In this document: one piece after another, positions 53,088-61,659 of the stretch
Numbering within the stretch: position 1 is the stretch's first letter
Layout of the letters: each line of letters starts with the position of its first letter
Source: Allopontixanthobacter confluentis
GTDB taxonomy: Bacteria; Pseudomonadota; Alphaproteobacteria; Sphingomonadales; Sphingomonadaceae
DNA length: 64,000 nucleotides
Direction of reading: 5' to 3'
Assembly: GCF_009827615.1 (NCBI RefSeq)
Contig: NZ_WTYU01000002.1
Coordinates: 541,020 to 605,019, forward strand
Made by a program: the position numbers and the translations under genes
The notes under the pieces: model-generated
The model's database searches: none
What the model saw: the letters and a program-made list of their open reading frames with translations, nothing else
Told to the model about the DNA's origin: nothing

Positions 53088-54490
53088 TGCAACCCGTTGC
53101 AACTCACGGGTCATCTCGTGCTCGCATAATTGAACCGGCTTGCCCGCATTGCTCTGCAAGAGCGCGAGATGGGGAGGAACTCACATTCCACGCCCTTCTC
53201 CAAGTGATCGTCAGCAACCCGAACGCGGCAGCGCGCCTATGCAGGGCGTCTGAAAGAGGCCTCCGGCGGTGGTGCCGCTTGCGCACCAGAGCTTCATCTA
53301 CCGCAATCCAGAAGCTGCACGACGCCAAGCATTACAAGAACGCGCGAAGGGCGCGGGCAGAACACCTCGCCAGACTTGAGGTTCAGGTTGATGCGCTTTT
53401 CATGGCAGCGCGGAAGCGATGGCGCACGCGCGAAAGCCAGTCAGAAGTTGAGCGCGAAGTTATACGCCAGAAGCGGCTAAGGGCGGTCTTTGACAAACTG
53501 CCAGAGGTAGGCCGATTGACCCGGCCCGCGCGAGCGCGCCAGTTCCTGATCAAAAAGGATAACAACAGAGGCACGCGCCTCATCACCTCATTTTATTGGG
53601 TGGATCGAGCACGCCAAATCATGCTCCGATCCGCTCTCTCACCCTTTGCGGACCTCCATGACGCACAGTACATGCTCGCGCGTGATGCTAACCGTCGTGG
53701 ACCAGCGGCGGTCCGCGAAGCTCTCCTAACGGCCCTCGAACGTTGCGATGCGAACTGGGAGTTCATCCATCTTGATGTGGTAGACTTCTATGGCTCCATC
53801 TCGCAGGGCTGGCTGGAGAGGCACCTGGGCCTGGACCCGGCAATCATACAGCATCAGGTTCATTTGGGCCGAATGATGTTGGATGCTCCAAGGGAAATGG
53901 CCACCGTTCTTGCCACGCAAGAAGCAATCAGAGAGGGGGGCCAGCGGGGCATCCCGCAAGGCTCGGCACTATCTAGCCTCATCGCAGAGCAGGTGATGGC
54001 GGCAGTGATCCGAAGCGCCGTTGTCTTCGAGGAACTGCCGACATTCATATGGTCTGACAATGTCGGGGTGCTTGCTCCGCGACATAGAGTGAGGGAAGTC
54101 GTCGAGCTTGCCCGTACCGCATTCGCGGACCACGGCGCTGGCCCCTTCAAACTGACCGTTACGACCTGGCCTGTCAGCAAGCCATTCAGGTTCCTCGGCG
54201 TCTGGTACATTCGACGTGAGGACAAACCGGACGCCCTAGTGCCTTGGGAGGTCTTGAACGCATGGCAGGCCTCAATCGCATCGCGCCTCCAGCTTTGCTG
54301 GGGCTACGAGATCGACGCCATCGAACATGCGGTGGAAAAGAAGTTGGCTCGTTGGCGTTGGTGTCCCGATGCTCGCAGAACGGTTCGGGCCGTTCGTCGC
54401 CTAATCGCTTCTCGGCGTTCGCAATTCAGTGAGCGAGAGCCGAACCGCATGGCACGGGCGGAGGATGGCGTGATGCCGTTGCTGGTATAA
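53084..54490 (+). CDS. Reverse transcriptase-like protein with atypical motif C (WSDN)
   Basis: A 468-residue protein. The N-terminus has a CPHC pair (20-23) and an Arg-rich helical region. RT motifs follow: KKDNNRGTRLITSFYWVDRARQIMLRSAL (motif 1-2 region, 157-185), motif A FIHLDVVDFYGSIS with Asp231, motif B GIPQGSALSS (289-298), motif C FIWSDNVGVL with Asp325 but Asn326 where YxDD has its second Asp, and motif E-like FRFLGVWY. No intron maturase, protease or integrase domain is attached. It may be a defence-type or domesticated RT; its function is unknown. Confidence 0.83.
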   Translation: MMQPVATHGSSRARIIEPACPHCSARARDGEELTFHALLQVIVSNPNAAARLCRASERGLRRWCRLRTRASSTAIQKLHDAKHYKNARRARAEHLARLEVQVDALFMAARKRWRTRESQSEVEREVIRQKRLRAVFDKLPEVGRLTRPARARQFLIKKDNNRGTRLITSFYWVDRARQIMLRSALSPFADLHDAQYMLARDANRRGPAAVREALLTALERCDANWEFIHLDVVDFYGSISQGWLERHLGLDPAIIQHQVHLGRMMLDAPREMATVLATQEAIREGGQRGIPQGSALSSLIAEQVMAAVIRSAVVFEELPTFIWSDNVGVLAPRHRVREVVELARTAFADHGAGPFKLTVTTWPVSKPFRFLGVWYIRREDKPDALVPWEVLNAWQASIASRLQLCWGYEIDAIEHAVEKKLARWRWCPDARRTVRAVRRLIASRRSQFSEREPNRMARAEDGVMPLLV

Positions 54491-54496
54491 CGCCTC

Positions 54497-55084
54497 TTAC
54501 CGACCTGCCAAGGAGGCACAGTACCGATCGACGGTTGCCTTCGATATGGAAAATTGAGCCATCGTTTCGCGGATCGTCGCGCCGTTTTCTGCTCGCCAGC
54601 GGCGAACCTCAATAGGGTCGGCGGCCAAAGGTCTGCCAAGGCTTGCTTTGCCTCTATGGGTCTTGCCCGTCTCGCGGATCGACTTTCGCGCAGCGGCGCG
54701 GCCCGCTTCACACCGTTCCCGGATGCGTTCCCGCTCCATGTCTGCGATCTGGGCGAGTACTGCGACAATAAGCTCGCCTACGCCTTTGCCAATCGGCCCC
54801 AAACCTCGCACGTCTAGCGTGACGCCTTCTTCAAGCAGGCGACGCACAGTTGTCTGCACGTCCAGAGCGTCGCGGCCAAGGCGATCAAGGGCGTAAACAC
54901 ACAGCGTATCGCCATCGCGGATGTACGACAGAAGCTTGGAAAATGCGGGGCGCGATGCTGCCAAGCTGGCACCGCTTACCCCCTCGTCGGCGAACTCGCG
55001 ATCAAACGGCCCCGCCAACGCCTCGCGCTGGGCTTCGATGCTCTGCCCCCCAGTGGAAACCCGGTAGTATGCGATACGGCTCAT
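54497..55084 (-). CDS. Serine recombinase (resolvase/invertase family)
   Basis: A 195-residue small serine recombinase. The nucleophile Ser10 is in AYYRVSTGGQSIEAQ, with LLSYIRDGDTLCVYALDRLGRDALDVQTTV carrying the conserved Arg residues. The long helix LIVAVLAQIADMERERIRERCEAGRAAAR follows. A C-terminal HTH (NGATIRETMAQFSISKATVDRYCASL) binds DNA. It is convergent with the RT gene, 6 bases apart. It could catalyse inversion or resolution within the island, or mark an insertion boundary. Confidence 0.95.
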   Translation of the reverse strand: MSRIAYYRVSTGGQSIEAQREALAGPFDREFADEGVSGASLAASRPAFSKLLSYIRDGDTLCVYALDRLGRDALDVQTTVRRLLEEGVTLDVRGLGPIGKGVGELIVAVLAQIADMERERIRERCEAGRAAARKSIRETGKTHRGKASLGRPLAADPIEVRRWRAENGATIRETMAQFSISKATVDRYCASLAGR

Positions 55085-55110
55085 AGTGTCTCCGATGCCT
55101 CAAAAGGTAC

Positions 55111-55122
55111 CATAACATTATG
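55111..55122. promoter_or_regulatory. Palindrome upstream of the serine recombinase gene
   Basis: CATAACATTATG is an inverted repeat CATAA/TTATG with a two-base centre, 26 bases upstream of the recombinase start. Such AT-rich palindromes often serve as operator or crossover (res-like) sites. This is inference. Confidence 0.4.
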
Positions 55123-55282
55123 ATATTGCATCAGAATTAGCAATCCGTATCTTTCGACGCAGGCGGGCGTGCCCGATCGCGCTGCATCAAAACCTACAAC
55201 TTATGTGCGCGGTCTGAGTATGGAGCCTTCTCGTATGCGCGCGAGCTACTGCAGCTCGTCGGGCAGACCAGCACGGCTTTGA

Positions 55283-57073
55283 TTATTCGTCTTCATCGAA
55301 GTCACTTTCCGCAAAGCTGCCGGCCTTCTGCGGGTCTGCAAGTTCATGAGATTGGTCGAAGAGCTCGTCATCCCCAACCTCAACTTCTACGGTGTTATGA
55401 CCGAAATCGAAACGCAGAAGCATCACGTCCTCGATATCTGCTCCTGACAAGGCAAGAATATCTCTAAGGCCAGCGATCCCCTGAGCGTTCGCCTCAATCT
55501 GACCGGACTTTGTGCCATCGGCTAGGCGGACCGGCCAGGTCCCAGACACAAGGTCGATGACAAAAGCTGGTAGATAAAACATGCCCATCTTAATTCCGAG
55601 GCGATTTAGGCGAGTCGCAAACCAGAGGCGCCCTTGGCCATCCCATCCGTGTTCAGAGCGGGCGGTTTTCTTTCTAGTTGTCGCAAGCTCTTCTATCATT
55701 CCGGGAGGAACGGGAGCGCCCACAAGACCATAAATGCCAGGCGCAATCTTCCCGATTATCGGTGAGTAACTCAGATACATATAGAATGAATTGTCATTGA
55801 TGCCGCGCTCGTCGATACAGTAGCTTTCAATTTCCTCACGCCTTAGCGGTGAACCTTTGGCCTGAAAGCAATCATGGAATGCTGTCTCGATCTCACCCAG
55901 AGGCGCTGGCGAAAATTTCGCACTTCTATGCACTGAGCATTCAATCACCGGCAGTTCACAAATCTTTTCCGCAAACGAGGACAAGACAGCTTGAGGCGGC
56001 ACAAAAGCGAGCCGATGACTTCGCAGCGCGGCCTGCCGTAGTTCCGATATATGCACCGTGCTGGTGACCGTCAGAACTTTGCGAATGGTATTGCTAAGCC
56101 GGTTTCGCTCGGCCTTCAAACTAGCCCAGTTGTGTTCCCGGTCCAACCAAACGGTTTCCGGTAAACCATTGAGGGCCTGACGGATCTCGTCACGCTTCTC
56201 TAAGTCTTGCGTGAGCCTCAAACACGTTCGGTCAATATTGACGCAACCGCTCCGACTTGTCGCCCTTCGGAAATCTACAGCGATCTCATGTAATGACGGC
56301 GAGCGTCCTTTCACATCCATGAAAGTTGCGATGCCCTCCTTTACGAGCTGCAATTCAGAAGGAATGTCGAAGACGTTCGCCACGTTGAGTAGTGACTCTA
56401 CTGGGAAGGTTCTGTCGCCGAGATCTTGCTTAAGAAGGTCTTGAGCAACCTCCAAACCAAGGGGCGAAACACGTTCCATCTTCTTTATGAGTCTTTCGCA
56501 GTGTGCAGTTGGAAGCCACATCGCTCTTCCGGCATCCTCTGCGCGCGTTGTGATCTGCCGAACGCGCTCTCGCGTCATTCCATACTCTTGACCAACCGAT
56601 TCAAGGGTGCGCGGCTTGTCCCCCAAAAGCCCCCAGAACTTCCCAGCAATATCTCTGTTTCGGCCGTCAAGAAGTGCCGCGAGGATGGCTTCAACTTCGT
56701 CCCTTGCAGTCGGATACTGACGTTCAAAGACGCCAAGTTTGACGGCAACTATCCCTCTAACTGCCTTAAGGTGGCCCTCTCTGATGAGGTTTGCCTTTTG
56801 AATGGTCCAGCCTCGAACGTCGGTGCCGAACACCAGATCCAGGCGTGATAGAACCTCCTGGGTTTTAGTTAGGGATGTGCGGCCGAAGTTTGGGATCCGC
56901 AAAAAACGTTCAGGATTGTCCTGCACAAGCTGGCCAACAAACCGGATCCCCTCATTATGAAACGCGTTCACGGCTCGCGGAGGGAGTTGTAATTCGTCCA
57001 CGTCCACAGAAAGCAATAAGTCCAAATTCGTAAAGCCGGCGGGCCCAAGAGGGAGGCTCAAGGCGGTACTCAT
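55283..57073 (-). CDS. Alpha-CTD-like / sigma-70 region 4-like DNA-binding protein of a defence cluster
   Basis: A 596-residue protein of unusual layout. Residues about 17-80 read LDLLLSVDVDELQLPPRAVNAFHNEGIRFVGQLVQDNPERFLRIPNFGRTSLTKTQEVLSRL, matching the helix-hairpin-helix C-terminal domain of RNA polymerase alpha. Residues about 153-178 (RTLESVGQEYGMTRERVRQI) match sigma-70 region 4. Further on, GSPLRREEIESYCIDERG...SPIIGKIAPGIYGLVG looks like a HARE-type winged helix. The C-terminus is acidic. It overlaps the upstream ATPase gene by four bases. It probably binds DNA in the system; its role is unknown. Confidence 0.82.
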   Translation of the reverse strand: MSTALSLPLGPAGFTNLDLLLSVDVDELQLPPRAVNAFHNEGIRFVGQLVQDNPERFLRIPNFGRTSLTKTQEVLSRLDLVFGTDVRGWTIQKANLIREGHLKAVRGIVAVKLGVFERQYPTARDEVEAILAALLDGRNRDIAGKFWGLLGDKPRTLESVGQEYGMTRERVRQITTRAEDAGRAMWLPTAHCERLIKKMERVSPLGLEVAQDLLKQDLGDRTFPVESLLNVANVFDIPSELQLVKEGIATFMDVKGRSPSLHEIAVDFRRATSRSGCVNIDRTCLRLTQDLEKRDEIRQALNGLPETVWLDREHNWASLKAERNRLSNTIRKVLTVTSTVHISELRQAALRSHRLAFVPPQAVLSSFAEKICELPVIECSVHRSAKFSPAPLGEIETAFHDCFQAKGSPLRREEIESYCIDERGINDNSFYMYLSYSPIIGKIAPGIYGLVGAPVPPGMIEELATTRKKTARSEHGWDGQGRLWFATRLNRLGIKMGMFYLPAFVIDLVSGTWPVRLADGTKSGQIEANAQGIAGLRDILALSGADIEDVMLLRFDFGHNTVEVEVGDDELFDQSHELADPQKAGSFAESDFDEDE

Positions 57074-58704
57074 TGATAGAGGGACGCCGCCGCTCTCGAG
57101 AGCCTATTAAGTGTTTCACGAATGGCGACTATCGGTTCGGCGGGATCAATGTACCACCCGACATTATTGCACTCTGCCGAGAGGCCAATTGCGTACTCAG
57201 AGAATGCAACTTCATAGGCCATACGCCGGAACAATGGATCGTCGATGCCCCCATCCCGCTTGGCGGCTACAATCTGCGGATGGTCTAAGTTAATCAAGAT
57301 TGTTCGAGATGCGTCTTCGTACTTTGCCCTCGCATTCTCTTCGCCCATCTCCAAAAAGTCGACGTGAAAACCGCCCCTTTTCCTTCTATTGGTTGGCGAT
57401 GCTGGCTTTTCTTGAGCTTGCCGTTCACCTTCTTCGTCAGCTTCGTATTCGGGTCCCGGACGAGGCTCGTCGGAAGGGGGGGTGGGTTTGGGTAGATCAT
57501 TATGAATGTCACTAACCCCAGCCTCTTCGTCAGACAGGATCGCTAACACATCGTCGCCAGGAGTGAGCAGCGATTGATCTCCCTCGCTACTAGGCCCATC
57601 ACGCAGATCAGAGGTGCCTTCTGCATCAGCAACGACCTTTTTGAGCTGCTTGCTCCAGTCGTCAAAATCCGCATTGATAATGTCTGCGATTTTATCTGCT
57701 TCTTGCTTGAGCTTCTTTGCGTCTTCTGAGGCCTTCCGCTGCCTCTCTTCTTTTTCGAGATTATCAATAGCTTGCTGCACGTTCATGCCGATGAATGCCA
57801 TGACTGCTCTGACAGTCTCATTTTGACGGTTGAGCACCATTGAGCGTGACATATCGAACGGGGAGATACCGCTTTCATCATCGGCGAGTTGCGGCACTTC
57901 GATCGACCCGAAGATGTACTTCGACAAGTGCTTTGCCTCACAACCTGCTAAAGTGGTTTCGTGCAAAACGCCTTTTGAGGTGACAGCAATGCCCCGGAAG
58001 TTTTCCTCTAACGGTGCCTTGGCGATCTTCAATACAAGCTCTACCGCTGGGAGCCTTTGTTCAAATGAGGTGCCACTTGTGGAGACGGTAAACTGTTTTG
58101 CAGCCACCGGCTCGACAAACTCGCATTTGTGGTGGTCTACGTAGACAGTGGCGCTTGGCCAATGCGCGATGTGGCGCTCAATTTCTCTGATAATGGCGCC
58201 CCGGTCGATCTTTGAAAGTTTGACATCCTCTACGTCAATCTGAGTTCCATTGTGCCGATCCACCGGTTGATCGCGCTCTATGACCTTAACGGGAACCCTG
58301 CTCGAAGCTTCGGGTGAATCTATGTCCTCCCGTGAAAGTTCGACCGTAGATCTTTTACCGTCCTTGACGGTCGTTACTCGCAGCTTATTGGCGATCCCGA
58401 ACGCGGCAGATTTGCCGGTTCCGAAGAACCCTCGACCAGGCCTACCGGTAGCTCGATCAATATTCTCCCCGTGCATCTGAAAGAATTGATGAAGGTCATC
58501 GAAACTCATCCCCCTGCCGTTGTCGATGATTGTGATGGACTTCGCCTTTCGATCGATTAAAACTCGAACTAAGGGCTTCTCTGCGTCAATATATTGAAGC
58601 CCGTTTGAAACATATTCCCAGACCACCTGATGCTCATGTTTGAACAGTGCAGAGCTCTGGAGAATATCGCGCCCGACATGGCTCGTCACCGACAGATCTG
58701 TCAT
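57070..58704 (-). CDS. GHKL (MORC/MutL/Hsp90-type) ATPase
   Basis: A 544-residue protein. The N-terminal Bergerat ATP-binding fold has the N box EYVSNGLQY (Glu30, Asn34), DNGRGM (61-66) and the lid GRPGRGFFGTGKSA (87-100). A transducer-like domain follows to about residue 300, then a charged coiled coil (KEERQRKASEDAKKLKQEADKIADIINADFDDWSKQLKKV) and a disordered acidic linker before a conserved C-terminal domain of about 100 residues. It resembles the MORC-type ATPases found beside restriction genes. It overlaps both neighbours by four bases. Confidence 0.9.
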   Translation of the reverse strand: MTDLSVTSHVGRDILQSSALFKHEHQVVWEYVSNGLQYIDAEKPLVRVLIDRKAKSITIIDNGRGMSFDDLHQFFQMHGENIDRATGRPGRGFFGTGKSAAFGIANKLRVTTVKDGKRSTVELSREDIDSPEASSRVPVKVIERDQPVDRHNGTQIDVEDVKLSKIDRGAIIREIERHIAHWPSATVYVDHHKCEFVEPVAAKQFTVSTSGTSFEQRLPAVELVLKIAKAPLEENFRGIAVTSKGVLHETTLAGCEAKHLSKYIFGSIEVPQLADDESGISPFDMSRSMVLNRQNETVRAVMAFIGMNVQQAIDNLEKEERQRKASEDAKKLKQEADKIADIINADFDDWSKQLKKVVADAEGTSDLRDGPSSEGDQSLLTPGDDVLAILSDEEAGVSDIHNDLPKPTPPSDEPRPGPEYEADEEGERQAQEKPASPTNRRKRGGFHVDFLEMGEENARAKYEDASRTILINLDHPQIVAAKRDGGIDDPLFRRMAYEVAFSEYAIGLSAECNNVGWYIDPAEPIVAIRETLNRLSRAAASLYQ

Positions 58705-59321
58705 TCGTCAACTCCAACAATTTCAGCGATTTCTGCGATTGCTTTCTCTAGACGCTGTTGGCCTCGGAATATTTGCTGTGCCCTGTCAATCCGTTTTTGG
58801 CGAGCTACACCTTTAATATAGTCGTCCACTCCGAAAAACCTCTCGGCCTCTTGGCGCGTGATCTCATTCACCTTGCCGGCTTCCCACTTCGCAAAAGCAG
58901 CCTCGGAGATCATCCTTGCGCCCTCACGGTGCTGCCAGGTCTTCTCTTTGACGGATAGACGAGGAGCGAATTTGAGACCGTGTGCGAGGATCTCAGGGTG
59001 CTCTTCGCAGAAAGCGAGGCCCGCCGCTGTCAGCAACCAACCTTCTCGCTCTCCTCCAGAAATGAGGCCGCCCTTGGCAGGCTTTGCGGCGTCATAGAGG
59101 CGCTTTCGGACTGCTTCGATGTTGATCTGGTCGGTGTATTTCCGCCAAGAGAACCGCCCAGGCGCAATCTCATTAGCTTTTATTGCGATATCTTCTGTAT
59201 CGGTGAGCTGCTGCGATGCGCCTGCTAGGTAGGCCGCCAAGACAACAATCTTGTCGTTGGGCAACGACGCTTCTTGCGGCAATTCATCTTCTCCAAAGTG
59301 AATGGTGGCGTGGCCACACAT
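58701..59321 (-). CDS. Winged-helix-like protein of the defence cluster, function unknown
   Basis: A 206-residue protein that I cannot assign to a named family. Residues about 22-100 (DKIVVLAAYLAGASQQLTDTEDIAIKANEIAPGRFSWRKYTDQINIEAVRKRLYDAAKPAKGGLISGGEREGWLLTAAGLAFC) have the look of a winged-helix domain. The C-terminal part is a charged helix (ARQKRIDRAQQIFRGQQRLEKAIAEIAEIV). Start ATG 59321; a 102-base gap separates it from the endonuclease gene, so it may have its own promoter. It overlaps the GHKL ATPase gene start by four bases, indicating a joint function. Confidence 0.75.
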   Translation of the reverse strand: MCGHATIHFGEDELPQEASLPNDKIVVLAAYLAGASQQLTDTEDIAIKANEIAPGRFSWRKYTDQINIEAVRKRLYDAAKPAKGGLISGGEREGWLLTAAGLAFCEEHPEILAHGLKFAPRLSVKEKTWQHREGARMISEAAFAKWEAGKVNEITRQEAERFFGVDDYIKGVARQKRIDRAQQIFRGQQRLEKAIAEIAEIVGVDE

Positions 59322-59423
59322 TGAAGCACGCTTTCGATGAACATTCCATCATTTGCCGTCAAGCACGAGAGGCAAAAAGGCATCTATACCCGAGCCGATA
59401 CAGCCGTTTAGGTAACATCCCTG

Positions 59424-60254
59424 CTATTTCGAGAGTTCTTCAAGTGCGAAACCGTAGCGGTCTGGTTCTTTGTACAAAATGACTCGGTCGGGAAAGACCG
59501 TCGCCAGCCAACCGTCAGGCAACAATGCAACTGATTTTACAATTAAACTGCGCATGGTCTCGTTGCTTCCCACTTGCAATTCTCCAGCCGCACGGAAATC
59601 CTCATGTCCAACTCGATAATGCGCCTGCCGCTCTTTGCCTTTGGCACCGACAACGGAGTCAGTTTGGTATCGAAAAAGGTAAGGCAAGGTTTCCTTGAGC
59701 TCAATAAATAGCGCCAAGATCTGGTGGCGGCCTGGATTGATTTCCAGTGGTCGATCTATGTCGATAGGGCGCTGTTTATCAAAATCGGCGGGCTCCTGCG
59801 TTTCTCGCCGGTGACCTGGGTCATTAGATCCGAAGCCACTAGTGTTCCAAAGAAGCGCCGTGGCGTCCGCCTCACGCAATGAATTGATCAGGATCGCCTC
59901 AACATCGAAGTTTGAAAAGACGAGGATGCGGATCGCCTTAAAGGCGATATCATCAGGATTGAGGTTTTGCCTATGCTGAACCGTGAATGCATGCCGCCCA
60001 AGGCGATCTCGAAAACCATGTCTGGTATCGGTCTTCCCGGCGTAGACCGGATGACCTCGCTCATACAGAACATAGGCCCCTTTAGCTCCGACCGGTATCG
60101 CTTCTATTGCCTCGCGAGTAAGAGGTGCGAGAGGGACCTTATCCAGAACGCCGGGGAGATCGGAGCGTAATACTCGTTCGATATCTATCTCATACTCCAC
60201 GTACCCTGCGGGGGCCGTGTGTATTACGCTCGCTGCTTTTGTGTGGTCGGCCAT
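59424..60254 (-). CDS. Eco29kI-like GIY-YIG restriction endonuclease
   Basis: A 276-residue type II-like endonuclease. The GIY-YIG core is seen at GAYVLYE (59-65) and VYAGKT (70-75), with Arg and His in RDRLGRH (82-88), Glu119 in FDVEAILINSL and Asn137 in LLWNTSGFGSNDPGHRRE. The WN-GFG-NDPG-R motif is the hallmark of the Eco29kI family, which cuts within GC-rich sites (CCGCGG for Eco29kI). All catalytic residues are present. The start (ATG ending at 60254) overlaps the stop of the methyltransferase gene by one base, so the pair forms an R-M system. Confidence 0.9.
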   Translation of the reverse strand: MADHTKAASVIHTAPAGYVEYEIDIERVLRSDLPGVLDKVPLAPLTREAIEAIPVGAKGAYVLYERGHPVYAGKTDTRHGFRDRLGRHAFTVQHRQNLNPDDIAFKAIRILVFSNFDVEAILINSLREADATALLWNTSGFGSNDPGHRRETQEPADFDKQRPIDIDRPLEINPGRHQILALFIELKETLPYLFRYQTDSVVGAKGKERQAHYRVGHEDFRAAGELQVGSNETMRSLIVKSVALLPDGWLATVFPDRVILYKEPDRYGFALEELSK

Positions 60255-61348
60255 CAGGCCGCCATAGGCACTTTCCGATCGTGTCGAGTCAAGGTCTTAA
60301 CGATGGCATTGCCCACCGCTTCCGAAAGTTGACAGGGTACGGCGTTTCCAAGTTGCCGCATGCTTTCAGTCCAGCTTCTCGGGAACATATAGTCATCTGG
60401 CAGCCCTTGAAGGCGCGCAGCTTCTCGGAGGGTGAAATAGCGCACGGTATCATCGTCTTTGACCATCATATTTTCCCCACCAGGAACGCCGTGGTCTCCC
60501 GCCTTGAGGGCCTTAGATGGCAAATCAAGAGGACTACCTGTGTGTCCCGGATAGACCTTGGCGCCCGCCTGAAAAACATGGTTGTTCTCGCCATTGGGCT
60601 CTCCAAGCCCGCGAAGTGCGTCCCTGACCGTGACCCAGCGTTTTCCTTGCGGTTCAACGCCTGAGTCCCGTAATTTACGCACTGCGGCTGCGTCCCTCTT
60701 TGCGAAACCTTCGAGCCGTGGCTCGAGTTGATGTTCACTCCAATACGCACCTTCGACGTACTGATCCCAAAGCATCCGCTCGCGAGAATGCGTCGCTTCA
60801 AGCTTGAGCGATGCGGCATCTTCGTCAGACCTTAGTCCAACAATCACTACGCGATGCCTTTGCTGAGGGGCACCAAAATCGGCAGCGTTCACTTTATGCA
60901 CCGTCACATCGTATCTTAGGCCCTTCGCTGGGGTCCGAAGCCGATCAACAATGGAAGCCAGATACCCAGCAAATTTAGGACGCGCGAGGCCTCTTACGTT
61001 CTCGAACAGAAAGGCTCTGGGCATGGTCTCAGCGACGGCGCGGACCGCGTGTGGCCACATATCTCGCGCATCAGCGTTACCTTTGTGCTTTCCACCAATG
61101 CTAAAAGGTTGGCAAGGTGGGCCGCCCGCTACAAGGGTCATATCCGCAAAATCGTTCCAATGAAGATCGCGCACGTCTGCCTTAATGACGGGCCAGTGTT
61201 CGACATGCTCAATCCCTGCGGCTTTGTTATGCAGGACAGTCTCGACTGCGTCATTATCCCACTCAAAAAGTGCTTCGTGCTCAAAGCCTGCGCGGGAAAG
61301 ACCCAGCGCCAACCCACCGCACCCAGTAAATAATTCGACGCTTCGCAC
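60254..61348 (-). CDS. DNA (cytosine-5)-methyltransferase
   Basis: A 364-residue C5-cytosine methyltransferase that protects sites cut by the neighbouring endonuclease. The motifs are intact and in order: I (ELFTGCGGLALGLSRAGF), IV with the nucleophile Cys79 (GGPPCQPFS), VI (FLFENVRG, 114-120), VIII (QQRHRV, 162-167), a variable target-recognition region (about 190-300) and X (RQLGNAVPCQLSEAVG). The recognition sequence cannot be read directly; CCGCGG is a guess by analogy with Eco29kI. It is the first gene of the minus-strand cluster. Confidence 0.97.
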   Translation of the reverse strand: MRSVELFTGCGGLALGLSRAGFEHEALFEWDNDAVETVLHNKAAGIEHVEHWPVIKADVRDLHWNDFADMTLVAGGPPCQPFSIGGKHKGNADARDMWPHAVRAVAETMPRAFLFENVRGLARPKFAGYLASIVDRLRTPAKGLRYDVTVHKVNAADFGAPQQRHRVVIVGLRSDEDAASLKLEATHSRERMLWDQYVEGAYWSEHQLEPRLEGFAKRDAAAVRKLRDSGVEPQGKRWVTVRDALRGLGEPNGENNHVFQAGAKVYPGHTGSPLDLPSKALKAGDHGVPGGENMMVKDDDTVRYFTLREAARLQGLPDDYMFPRSWTESMRQLGNAVPCQLSEAVGNAIVKTLTRHDRKVPMAA

Positions 61349-61605
61349 CTGATGTCCCTCTTAGCTGCGGTCTCATTTGTAGGGGATGGCTACATGGGCC
61401 TCCAAATCGCCACCATAGATAACTGGGGGTAACCCTTGTTCCGCGTTTGTTCAACCCTCACTTGCGGCTCCCGCGAATCATGAACGCTCCTTGAGTTCTG
61501 ACTTTTCATGTAAATGTGCTCGCACCGAACGGGTGGCCTCTCTCAGTCTCTGGTGGCGTCAGATCCGATAGATCTCTACCAAGGATCATGGCCAAATCTC
61601 GCTCG

Positions 61606-61621
61606 TTGCAACGCGTTGCAA
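61606..61621. promoter_or_regulatory. Perfect 16-bp palindrome
   Basis: TTGCAACGCGTTGCAA is fully self-complementary. A near copy, ATGCAACCCGTTGCAA, lies at 53087-53102, across the start of the reverse transcriptase gene. A shared binding protein within the island is possible. Confidence 0.45.
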
Positions 61622-61659
61622 ATCTTTACGACACTCGCCTCCCATAGGGAGGGTAGGTT

